From positions 1 through 6,168 of the forward strand of contig CALKUW010000358.1 in the NCBI GenBank assembly GCA_937996585.1: 6,168 bases of DNA. The letters run 5' to 3'. Below, piece by piece: positions 1 through 5,990 of this stretch (positions within the stretch are counted from its first letter, which is position 1; each line of letters starts with the position of its first letter). The position numbers were made by a program, and so were the translations under genes. Under the pieces are notes generated by a model. It saw only the letters and a list, made by a program, of their open reading frames with translations, ran no database searches and was not told the DNA's origin. Source of the DNA: an uncultured Flavobacteriales bacterium (GTDB taxonomy: Bacteria; Bacteroidota; Bacteroidia; Flavobacteriales_D; Sanyastnellaceae).

Positions 1-657
1 GCCTTGCCTTCCTGAGGACCGGTTGCCGATGAAGCGGACGGCATCGATGGGCTCCTCGGTAGGCCCGGATGTCATGAGGGCGTGGTAGCCGAGCAGCGGG
101 CACTGCGATTGGAACCACTCGACCAGCTCCTCGCGGATGCGCTCGGGTTCCGCCATCCTGCCCTTGCCGGACAGGCCGCTGGCCAATTCGCCGGTGTCGG
201 GGTCGATGATGTGGACGCCCCGGTCTTGCAAAGTCTGCAGGTTGGCGGTTGTGGCGGCATGGGTGAACATGTCGCGGTCCATGGCTGGTGCGACCACGAC
301 CGGGCATTTGGCGCTCAGGAGAACGGTCAACAGAAGGCTGTCGCCACGTCCTTCCGCCATGCCGGCGAGTGTGTGCGCTGTCGCGGGGGCCACGAGCACG
401 ACATCGCCCCAGAGGCCGAGCTCCACATGGTCGGTCCAGGTTCCGGCCTCACGGTCTTCGGTGAGCTCGCTGTGCACGGGGTTTCCGCTGAGCGTGCCCA
501 GGGTCAAGGGGGTGATGAATTCCTTGGCGCCCGGCGTCATCACGACACGGACCTCAGCACCGGCTTTGACCAGTTCACGAACGACGTGGGCGGATTTGTA
601 AGCGGCAATGCTCCCGGTCACGCCCAGGACGATGCGGCGGCCCGAGAGGGTTCCCAT
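1..657 (-). CDS. coaBC: Bifunctional phosphopantothenoylcysteine decarboxylase / phosphopantothenate-cysteine ligase CoaBC (N-terminal part; C-terminus beyond window)
   Basis: Two-domain cytoplasmic enzyme of coenzyme A synthesis: the CoaB domain joins cysteine to 4'-phosphopantothenate, and the FMN-dependent CoaC domain decarboxylates the product to 4'-phosphopantetheine. The visible 219 codons read without a stop from ATG at 657 to the window edge; full-length proteins are about 400 residues. CoaC fills residues 1-185: the FMN-binding start GVTGSIAAYK (12-21), active-site His77 in DHVELG, APATA (90-94), APAMDRDMF (123-131) and the substrate-clamp region ASGLSGKGRM (159-168). CoaB begins at about 193 with TSGPTEEPID and the nucleotide-binding stretch FIGNRSSG (209-216). 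Relative to the E. coli protein, the catalytic Asn of the PxMN motif is Asp127 and the clamp Cys is Ser160; from memory these occur in other Bacteroidota, so I do not read them as inactivation. The start lies 8 bases after the rpoZ stop, so it is the third gene of the bamD-rpoZ operon. Confidence 0.96.
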   Translation of the reverse strand, partial: MGTLSGRRIVLGVTGSIAAYKSAHVVRELVKAGAEVRVVMTPGAKEFITPLTLGTLSGNPVHSELTEDREAGTWTDHVELGLWGDVVLVAPATAHTLAGMAEGRGDSLLLTVLLSAKCPVVVAPAMDRDMFTHAATTANLQTLQDRGVHIIDPDTGELASGLSGKGRMAEPERIREELVEWFQSQCPLLGYHALMTSGPTEEPIDAVRFIGNRSSGRQG

Positions 658-665
658 GGCGGGAA

Positions 666-1079
666 TCAGTTGTCGCGCTGCTGGAAGCGGCGGTTGCGGC
701 GCTCTTCGCGCTCGCGGCGGAGCTCTTCCTGGCGGGCAGCCTCTGCTGCGAGCTCCTCCTCGGTGGGCATCCGGAAGTACACCTTGCCTTCCTCGAGCTC
801 CTTGATGGCCACACTGTGCGGCTTGGGCTGGCGCTCGTAGTGCTTGGAGATCTCAATCTGCTCGCGGTTCTCGAAGACTTCCTCGAGGCTGTCGGAGACC
901 GTGATGAATTCCTCAAGCTTGGAGTTCAACTCCTCCTTGATGTCCTGCCCAAGCTGGGTGCTGCGCTTGGACAGCACGACGATGGCTTCGAACAGATTGC
1001 CATTGACCTGCTGGTCGATGGCGTGGGTGTCCCGGGTCACGGTGTTGCGGGCTGCCTGCTGGGTCTTGTTGGCGCTCAT
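666..1079 (-). CDS. rpoZ: DNA-directed RNA polymerase omega subunit, Bacteroidota type
   Basis: Small RNA polymerase subunit that wraps the C-terminal end of beta-prime and helps assemble and stabilise the core enzyme. The 137-residue protein carries the omega core at about 27-100: GNLFEAIVVLSKRSTQL (27-43), the region where omega proteins have their conserved Arg-x-x-Gln-Leu contact, then EELNSKLEEF and the Bacteroidota hallmark EVFENREQIEIS, followed by GKVYF. It is somewhat longer than the 105-110 residues I expect for the Bacteroidota form. The excess is a highly charged Glu/Arg tail (about 104-137) ending RRNRRFQQRDN, probably a helix or disordered. ATG at 1079 follows the bamD stop by 12 bases, and the TGA at 668-666 is 8 bases before coaBC, giving a tight three-gene operon whose order is common in Bacteroidota. 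The assignment rests on this sequence resemblance plus context; the tail's role is unknown. Confidence 0.93.
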   Translation of the reverse strand: MSANKTQQAARNTVTRDTHAIDQQVNGNLFEAIVVLSKRSTQLGQDIKEELNSKLEEFITVSDSLEEVFENREQIEISKHYERQPKPHSVAIKELEEGKVYFRMPTEEELAAEAARQEELRREREERRNRRFQQRDN

Positions 1080-1091
1080 GGTGCGGATCGA

Positions 1092-1910
1092 CTATTGTGC
1101 TTCCTTGCTGGCCCTGTCCAGTCCCGACCGGCTTTTGCGGTGGAATTGTTCAGCCTCCCGGAGGAGGGTGCTTTCAGGAAAGCGGGCCGCAAAGGTAAAG
1201 TAGGATTCAATGGCATCCGCATAGCGCTCGGCCTGTCTGCGCAGCGTGCTTTGCTCGGCGTAAAGGAATTGGCTTTTCAGAACCAGAAACTGGGCTTCCT
1301 CGGCGTAGCTGCTCGCCGGCCATTCCTGCATGAACTGGTCCAGCGCTTTTGAGGCACTCTGGAATTTGCCTGTGGTGAAGTAGAGTTTGGCGCCGTTCCA
1401 CGCCTTGGTCTCCAACTTTCCGCGCAGGGTGGCGATCATGCGGTTGCAGCTGTCCTTGACCTGTGTGGTGGGGTATCGGTCGAGGAAGAGTTGGAGTTCG
1501 TCCATGGCCACCTGGGTCTCGCTCTGGTCGAGTTCCGGTCCGGGGGACAGGCGAAAGCTGCATAGGGCGGCCTGGAATTCCGCTTCCTCGGAGCGCTCCG
1601 AGTTGGGGAAGGTTTTCGCAAAGTTGCGCATGGCGTAACGCCCCATGTACCAATCCTGGATGCAGAGTTGGGCCTCGGCGTACATGTAGTACACGTCCTC
1701 CATGCGCTCGGTGCCGCGGAACAACCCGATCAGCTCCTGCAGCAGGGGAAGGGACTGCATGCAGCGGTCGTCGGCGAAATACTCTTGCGCCTTGGTCCAC
1801 TTGAGCTCGGGATCGGTGCTCTTCAGCACTTTCTGGTAGTCTCCGCAACCGAAACCTACCGCCATGAGCAGCAGCAGGGCGAGTACGGATGACATGTGGG
1901 CGGAACGCAT
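1092..1910 (-). CDS. bamD: Outer membrane protein assembly factor BamD (lipoprotein)
   Basis: Predicted periplasmic lipoprotein of the BAM complex, which with BamA folds beta-barrel proteins into the outer membrane. From ATG at 1910 the protein has 272 residues. A short signal (Met-Arg-Ser-Ala-His, then a Leu-rich core at 9-18) leads to Cys22, the likely lipid-modified residue; the lipobox Gly-Phe-Gly-Cys is a weak match. Directly after it comes DYQKVLKSTD, a signature start of Bacteroidota BamD, then repeated helical TPR-like pairs (EYFADDRCMQSLPLL, YYMYAEAQLCIQDW, AKTFPNSERSEEAEF, FLDRYPTTQ, AARFPESTLLREAE) typical of the YfiO/BamD family in both length and spacing. In-frame ATGs at 2036, 1937, 1931 and 1895 are alternatives. 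The upstream ones would put extra polar sequence before the signal and run into the divergent promoter region; 1895 would leave the signal peptide with no basic residue. It is the first gene of the bamD-rpoZ-coaBC operon. Confidence 0.93.
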   Translation of the reverse strand: MRSAHMSSVLALLLLMAVGFGCGDYQKVLKSTDPELKWTKAQEYFADDRCMQSLPLLQELIGLFRGTERMEDVYYMYAEAQLCIQDWYMGRYAMRNFAKTFPNSERSEEAEFQAALCSFRLSPGPELDQSETQVAMDELQLFLDRYPTTQVKDSCNRMIATLRGKLETKAWNGAKLYFTTGKFQSASKALDQFMQEWPASSYAEEAQFLVLKSQFLYAEQSTLRRQAERYADAIESYFTFAARFPESTLLREAEQFHRKSRSGLDRASKEAQ

Positions 1911-1915
1911 GGCGG

Positions 1916-1952
1916 CGAAAATAGAAGGCATGTCCATTCCACCGTCCCCAAA
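1916..1952 (-). promoter_or_regulatory. Candidate Bacteroidota promoter of bamD-rpoZ-coaBC
   Basis: On the minus strand TATTTTCG (1923-1916) matches the Bacteroidota -7 consensus TAnnTTTG except for one base. A perfect TTTG (1952-1949) lies 25 bases upstream, slightly beyond the usual 17-23 spacing. Only five bases separate the -7 box from the ATG at 1910, so transcription would begin almost at the start codon, giving a leaderless or nearly leaderless mRNA. Predicted from sequence only. Confidence 0.45.
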
Positions 1953-2011
1953 GCACACCGGGATATGCCAACACTTGTTGCACAATGGATGCGGTTCCAG
2001 TTCAGGTTCAG

Positions 2012-2019
2012 TACCTTCG
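2012..2019 (+). promoter_or_regulatory. Candidate -7 element for the PLP enzyme-truA-ABC operon
   Basis: TACCTTCG matches the Bacteroidota -7 consensus TAnnTTTG with one mismatch. I see no good TTTG at the expected distance upstream; TTGTTG at 1975-1980 is too far. If used, transcription would start near 2023-2026, downstream of the ATG at 1985, and leave a leader of roughly 25-30 bases before the TTG at 2051. This is one of the reasons for preferring the shorter start of the following gene. Confidence 0.4.
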
Positions 2020-2050
2020 CCGCTTCGATTTACCAACGCAACACCACGTT

Positions 2051-3295
2051 TTGGACATTTTCGACCGCATCCGCAAAGACCGTGGCCCCCTCGGCCAGCA
2101 CGCCAAGGACACCCACGGCTATTTCACATTCCCGAAGCTCGAAGGCGACATCTCCAACCGGATGATGTTCAGGGGTAAGGAGGTGCTCGTTTGGAGCATC
2201 AACAACTACCTCGGCCTCGCCAATCACCCCGAAGTGCGCGCCGTTGACGCCGAAGCAGCCAAGGAGTGGGGTATGGGCTATCCCATGGGGGCCCGCATGA
2301 TGAGTGGTCAGACGAAGTACCACGAGCAGCTCGAGGATAGCCTGGCAGCGTTCATGCAGAAGGAGGATGCTTTCCTCCTGAACTATGGATACCAGGGGTG
2401 CCAGAGCGCCATTGAAGCACTGGTGACGCGCCACGATGTCATCGTCTATGACAGCGAGAGCCACGCTTGCATGATTGACGGCGTGCGCCTGCATCAGGGC
2501 AAGCGCTTCGTTTTCAACCATAACGACATGGAGAGCTTCGTCAAGCAGCTCGACCGGGCCAAGGCACTGACGGAGCAGACCGGAGGTGGCATTCTCGTGG
2601 TGACCGAGGGTGTGTTCGGCATGGCCGGCGACCAGGGCAAGCTCAAGGAAATCGCAGCGTACAAGGCCCAATACGGCTTCCGGCTGTTCGTGGACGACGC
2701 CCACGGATTCGGTACAGTAGGAGAAAACGGCCGCGGTGCCGGAGATGAGCAGGGATGCCACGATGCCATTGATGTCTACTTCGGCACGTTCGCCAAGGCC
2801 ATGGCCACGGTGGGTGCCTTCGTGGCCGGTCCCAAGGACGTGATTGACTTCCTGCGCTACAACATGCGTTCCCAGACCTTCGCGAAGTCGTTGCCCATGC
2901 CCATCGTCATCGGTGCGATCAAGCGTTTGGAGATGATGACGACCCAGCCGGAGCACAAGGAGCGGCTGTGGACGGTGGCTTCCGCACTGCAGTCGGGGCT
3001 CCGCGACGCCGGATTCGACATCGGCAATACCAACAGCTGCGTCACGCCGGTCTTCCTGAAGGGCGGCCTGGGCGAGGCGACGAACCTCACGCTCGACTTG
3101 CGTGAAAACCACGGCATCTTCTGCTCCATCGTGGTGTACCCGGTGGTGCCGAAGGACGTGATCATGCTTCGCCTGATTCCCACGGCTGTGCACACGTTGG
3201 AGGACGTCAACTACACGATTGAGACCTTCAAGAAGGTCAAGGACCGGCTCGCCGCCGGTGAGTACCAGCACGAAGGCATCGTCAACTGGGCCTGA
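2051..3295 (+). CDS. Alpha-oxoamine synthase family PLP enzyme (serine palmitoyltransferase / 2-amino-3-ketobutyrate CoA ligase-like)
   Basis: Fold-type I PLP enzyme of the family that condenses an amino acid with an acyl thioester and releases CO2 (KBL, BioF, HemA, SPT, cysteate acyltransferase). Visible landmarks, numbered from TTG 2051 (414 residues): NYLGLANHPEV near the N-terminus, GARMMSG (80-86), NYGYQG (111-116), a PLP-stacking His138 in ESHAC, the cofactor Asp in DDAHG (215-219), the Schiff-base Lys249 in GTFAKAM, and Arg374 in the RLIPTAVHT motif. It departs from the usual family wording at GAR (normally GSR) and at the lysine motif (VGAF rather than GGF), which fits a Bacteroidota paralogue separate from classical SPT. 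The substrate cannot be read from sequence: serine to sphingolipid, cysteate to sulfonolipid and glycine are all open. ATG at 1985 would add 22 residues, but relatives as I recall them begin at DIFDRIRxDRGPLG, and a promoter box lies inside the extension. It is the first gene of the operon with truA and an exporter. Confidence 0.9.
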   Translation: MDIFDRIRKDRGPLGQHAKDTHGYFTFPKLEGDISNRMMFRGKEVLVWSINNYLGLANHPEVRAVDAEAAKEWGMGYPMGARMMSGQTKYHEQLEDSLAAFMQKEDAFLLNYGYQGCQSAIEALVTRHDVIVYDSESHACMIDGVRLHQGKRFVFNHNDMESFVKQLDRAKALTEQTGGGILVVTEGVFGMAGDQGKLKEIAAYKAQYGFRLFVDDAHGFGTVGENGRGAGDEQGCHDAIDVYFGTFAKAMATVGAFVAGPKDVIDFLRYNMRSQTFAKSLPMPIVIGAIKRLEMMTTQPEHKERLWTVASALQSGLRDAGFDIGNTNSCVTPVFLKGGLGEATNLTLDLRENHGIFCSIVVYPVVPKDVIMLRLIPTAVHTLEDVNYTIETFKKVKDRLAAGEYQHEGIVNWA

Positions 3296-3310
3296 GGGCC
3301 GCGCCATCCC

Positions 3311-4069
3311 GTGCGCTGCTTCCTCGACCTGTCCTACGACGGCTCGGCCTACCATGGCTGGCAGCGGCAACCTGAGTCGATTTCCGTCCAGCAGGTGCTG
3401 GAGGAGAAGCTTTCCAGCCTTCTGGGTGCGCCCACGGTTGTGGTGGGGTGCGGGAGAACGGATACGGGGGTGCACGCGAGTGCCTTTTACGCCCACTTCG
3501 ATTGGGAAGGTCCTTTCACGGAACGTTTCGCGGATTGGGAGCAGGCCGCGTGGAAGCTGAACGGCATGTTGCCCCCAGACATCGGGGTGCGTCGCATTTT
3601 CGAGGTGGAAGACCGGGCCCACGCCCGTTTCGATGCGCAGGAGCGCGCTTACGCTTACCATGTGCACAGTTGGAAGGATCCTTTCCTCGAGGGGCGCAGT
3701 GCACGCGTGTACCAGGAGCTGGATGTGGATGCCATGAACAGGGCTTGTGAGGCCCTTGTGTTCAAAGGTGACTTTGCGGCTTTCTGCAAGGCGGGAGGAG
3801 GGCAGAAAACAACGATTTGTGACGTGCGACTGGCCGAGTGGACGGTCGTGGATGAACACCGGTACCGGTTTGATGTGGTCGCCGATCGGTTCTTGCGCAA
3901 CATGGTGCGCGCCATTGTGGGGACGTGCCTTGAAATCGGAAAGGGCAGGATGCCTGCCGAGCAGATGCATCACATTGTGGCAATGGCGGACCGCTCCATG
4001 GCGGGGGCTTCCGCACCAGCATGTGGGCTCTACCTTTCGAGGGTGGATTACCCCTTCATAGATGGATGA
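3311..4069 (+). CDS. truA: tRNA pseudouridine(38-40) synthase TruA
   Basis: Cytoplasmic enzyme that converts uridines 38-40 in the anticodon stem-loop of many tRNAs to pseudouridine, stabilising the stem and helping maintain the reading frame. The 252-residue length is normal. Visible family motifs: LSYDGSAYHGWQRQP (7-21), catalytic Asp51 in GRTDTGVHA (48-56), LNGMLPPDI, FDAQERAYAYHVH with the conserved tyrosine (Tyr114 or Tyr116), FLRNMVR (194-200), and ACGLYLSRVDYP near the C-terminus. GTG at 3311 is effectively forced: the TGA of the upstream gene (3293-3295) is in the same frame 18 bases before it, no other start codon lies between, and the protein core begins immediately. GAGGG at 3294-3298 is a weak, rather distant Shine-Dalgarno candidate. 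The stop overlaps the next start as ATGA. Its place between a lipid-type enzyme and an exporter is probably operon packing rather than shared function. Confidence 0.97.
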   Translation: MRCFLDLSYDGSAYHGWQRQPESISVQQVLEEKLSSLLGAPTVVVGCGRTDTGVHASAFYAHFDWEGPFTERFADWEQAAWKLNGMLPPDIGVRRIFEVEDRAHARFDAQERAYAYHVHSWKDPFLEGRSARVYQELDVDAMNRACEALVFKGDFAAFCKAGGGQKTTICDVRLAEWTVVDEHRYRFDVVADRFLRNMVRAIVGTCLEIGKGRMPAEQMHHIVAMADRSMAGASAPACGLYLSRVDYPFIDG

Positions 4070-5838
4070 GCGCACCTGAGACTACAGGTAGGATTTTCGA
4101 TGCACGCATCCTGAGGCGCATCCTGGACCGTGTTGGCCCTTACCGCCGACGTTTCGCGTTGACCGGGTTGCTCGTCGTTGTGCTTTCCGGTCTGGCGTGG
4201 GTCCGTCCCTATCTCATTCGCCTGGCCCTGGACGAGCACATTGCGGTGGGGGACAGGGAGGGCCTTCTCCTCGTCTTCCTCTGGGTTGTGGGACTGATCG
4301 TCGTCGAGGCCCTGCTTCAATTCTGGCAGACCTACTGGGCCAATTGGGTGGCACAGAGCGTGACGCTCGATTTGCGTTCGGAACTCTTCGCCCATGTCTT
4401 AAAGTTTCGCTTGAAGTATTTTGACCAAACACCCGTTGGTCAATTGGTTACTCGTCACATAAGCGACGTTGACGGCATCGCGGACGTGTTCTCGAATGGC
4501 CTGCTGAATGCAGTGGGGGACATCCTGAAATTGGGGGTCATCATCGGTGCCATGCTCTGGGTGGATCCGACGTTGACGGCCGTTGTCCTTTTGCCCATTC
4601 CCATCCTGCTGTTGGCGACAAGGGTCTTTCAGCGGGCCATCAAAAAGGCCTTCGTTTCGGTCAGGAATGAGGTTGCGCGCATCAATGTGTTCGTCCAGGA
4701 ACACGTGACGGGGATGGGCATTATTCAGGCCTTCGGCCGGGAAGAGGCTGAGCGGGGGAAGTTTGCGATTCACAATGCTGCGCACCGCGCGGCGAACATC
4801 CGTTCCATCTGGGCCTTCTCAATCTTCTTTCCCGTAGTCGAGATGTTGTCGGCTACCAGCGTGGCCCTTCTGTTGTGGTTCGGCGTTGACGGGGTGGCCA
4901 GGGGCGGCTTGACGCTGGGACTCGTGTTGCAGTTCATTCTGTACGTGTTCATGTTGTACCGTCCCATCCGGCAATTGGCAGATCGGTTCAACGTCTTGCA
5001 GATGGGAATCGTCAACGCCAGCAGGGTGTTCAACCTCTTGGATACGCGTGAAGAATTCGCTTCACCTGATGAATCTTATAATACTGAAATTGAGTCTCTT
5101 GAAGGTCACATAGTCTTTGATGATGTATGGTTTGCCTACCGCGATGAAGATTGGGTTCTGGAGGGCGTGAGTTTCGAAGTGAAAGCGGGGGAGCGGGTGG
5201 CCTTTGTCGGGGCCACGGGAGCCGGTAAAAGCAGCATCATCAACCTCTTGTGCCGATTCTATGAGTACCAGAAGGGAACGATCACGATTGATGGACATGA
5301 TTTGAGGACCATTCCCCTCGATGTTCTGCGCCGTTCAATCGGTGTTGTGTTGCAGGATGTGTTTCTGTTTACGGGTTCCTTGCGTGAGAACATCACGCTT
5401 TATGATCCTGGGATTACGGACGGGGATATTCAGGAAGCTGTTGAGGTAGTGGGTGTGCAAGGTCTTGTGGATCAGTTGCCTGGAGGCCTTCAGTATGATG
5501 TCAAGGAACGCGGAGTGATGCTTTCTACGGGACAGCGTCAGCTGATGTCCTTCGTGCGGGCCTATGCTCAGAAGCCCGGCATTCTGGTGTTGGATGAAGC
5601 CACGAGTTCGGTCGATCCCGAGAGTGAGCAGTTGATCCAATCGGCAACGGATCGATTGACCAAGGGAAGGACGAGTTTGATGGTTGCACATCGCTTGTCC
5701 ACCATCCGTGATGCAGATCGGATTGTCGTCTTGGATCAGGGGCAGATTCGTGAGCAGGGGCGGCATGAGGAGCTATTATCAGCGAAAGGGTTGTATTTCA
5801 AGCTTTTCGAGATGCAGTTCTCCTCGTCATCGATTTGA
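4066..5838 (+). CDS. ABC exporter, fused transmembrane and ATPase domains (MsbA/multidrug type)
   Basis: Half-transporter expected to work as an inner-membrane homodimer, exporting a lipid or hydrophobic compound. The 590 residues have six predicted membrane helices at roughly 30-51, 66-88, 140-164, 167-187, 245-272 and 280-300, then a nucleotide-binding domain from about 347. All ATPase elements are present: A-loop Tyr358, Walker A GATGAGKSS (382-390, Lys388), Q-loop Gln430, signature LSTGQRQ (486-492, Thr in place of the first Gly of LSGGQ), Walker B ILVLDE (506-511, catalytic Glu511), D-loop SSVD and H-loop His542. It appears intact, and the two sites of a homodimer would both be catalytic. 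ATG at 4066 overlaps the truA stop (ATGA), suggesting coupled translation; ATG at 4021 would add 15 residues inside truA and is less likely. Base composition drops at the linker and start of the ATPase domain (22 of 60 GC at 5041-5100, against 39 of 60 at 4201-4260). Substrate unknown: lipid A-core, another lipid or a drug. Confidence 0.93.
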   Translation: MSAPETTGRIFDARILRRILDRVGPYRRRFALTGLLVVVLSGLAWVRPYLIRLALDEHIAVGDREGLLLVFLWVVGLIVVEALLQFWQTYWANWVAQSVTLDLRSELFAHVLKFRLKYFDQTPVGQLVTRHISDVDGIADVFSNGLLNAVGDILKLGVIIGAMLWVDPTLTAVVLLPIPILLLATRVFQRAIKKAFVSVRNEVARINVFVQEHVTGMGIIQAFGREEAERGKFAIHNAAHRAANIRSIWAFSIFFPVVEMLSATSVALLLWFGVDGVARGGLTLGLVLQFILYVFMLYRPIRQLADRFNVLQMGIVNASRVFNLLDTREEFASPDESYNTEIESLEGHIVFDDVWFAYRDEDWVLEGVSFEVKAGERVAFVGATGAGKSSIINLLCRFYEYQKGTITIDGHDLRTIPLDVLRRSIGVVLQDVFLFTGSLRENITLYDPGITDGDIQEAVEVVGVQGLVDQLPGGLQYDVKERGVMLSTGQRQLMSFVRAYAQKPGILVLDEATSSVDPESEQLIQSATDRLTKGRTSLMVAHRLSTIRDADRIVVLDQGQIREQGRHEELLSAKGLYFKLFEMQFSSSSI

Positions 5839-5868
5839 TGGCTCATTCATCAGGTTATCGCCGCACGT

Positions 5869-5898
5869 ATTACACATTATAAAGCAAGGGCGTGTAAT
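5869..5898. repeat. Inverted repeat downstream of the ABC exporter gene
   Basis: ATTACAC (5869-5875) and its exact complement GTGTAAT (5892-5898) flank a 16-base loop, 30 bases after the exporter stop. There is no T-run after it, so it is not a classical intrinsic terminator. It could be an mRNA 3'-end hairpin, a regulator site or chance. No gene is visible in the 152-base space 5839-5990; the remaining content is this repeat and the promoter candidate next to 5991. Confidence 0.3.
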
Positions 5899-5936
5899 GT
5901 CCTGCCATAAAGTGGATTTGCACCCCACAAAAACGC

Positions 5937-5967
5937 GTTGATAATGAGGGGGCTGAGCGTACGTTTA
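5937..5967 (+). promoter_or_regulatory. Candidate Bacteroidota promoter of the secreted protein gene
   Basis: GTTG (5937-5940), 19 bases of spacer, then TACGTTTA (5960-5967): each box differs from the TTTG / TAnnTTTG consensus by one base, and the spacing is ideal. Transcription would start near 5971-5974, leaving about 17-20 bases before the ATG at 5991. A small palindrome, AACGG-A-CCGTT (5969-5979), sits on the predicted start point and might be an operator, though it is short enough to be chance. Confidence 0.5.
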
Positions 5968-5990
5968 CAACGGACCGTTTTCTTGCTTGA

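Noticed and set aside
82..840. A 252-codon open frame on the plus strand opposite coaBC and rpoZ.
   Set aside because: The opposite strand encodes CoaBC and omega with all expected motifs; the plus-strand product has no recognisable feature and ends in low-complexity Arg/Ser sequence.
3858..3869. 12-bp perfect palindrome ACCGGTACCGGT.
   Set aside because: It lies in the middle of truA, encodes ordinary family residues, and has no partner site or promoter nearby; likely codon coincidence.
2030..4075. A 681-codon open frame on the minus strand running antisense to the PLP enzyme and truA genes.
   Set aside because: It mirrors two clearly recognised genes, is very rich in His with no visible domain or motif, and such antisense frames are common in GC-rich genes. 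It would also span the junction of two unrelated genes.
5482..5541. The ABC signature reads LSTGQ instead of LSGGQ, considered as a degenerate ATPase site.
   Set aside because: Substitution at this position is frequent in exporters of this type, and the catalytic Glu511, Lys388, Gln430 and His542 are all intact.
5912..5928. GTGG / CCAC inverted repeat followed by AAAAA, considered as a terminator or tRNA 3' arm.
   Set aside because: The stem is only 4 bp, the A-run is on the wrong strand for a plus-strand terminator, and no acceptor or anticodon arm is present. A minus-strand terminator makes no sense because no gene runs leftward into it.
5684..5941. An 85-codon plus-strand open frame overlapping the end of the exporter gene.
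   Set aside because: Two thirds of it is an alternative frame of the exporter's ATPase domain; the remainder has no domain or conserved-looking segment.
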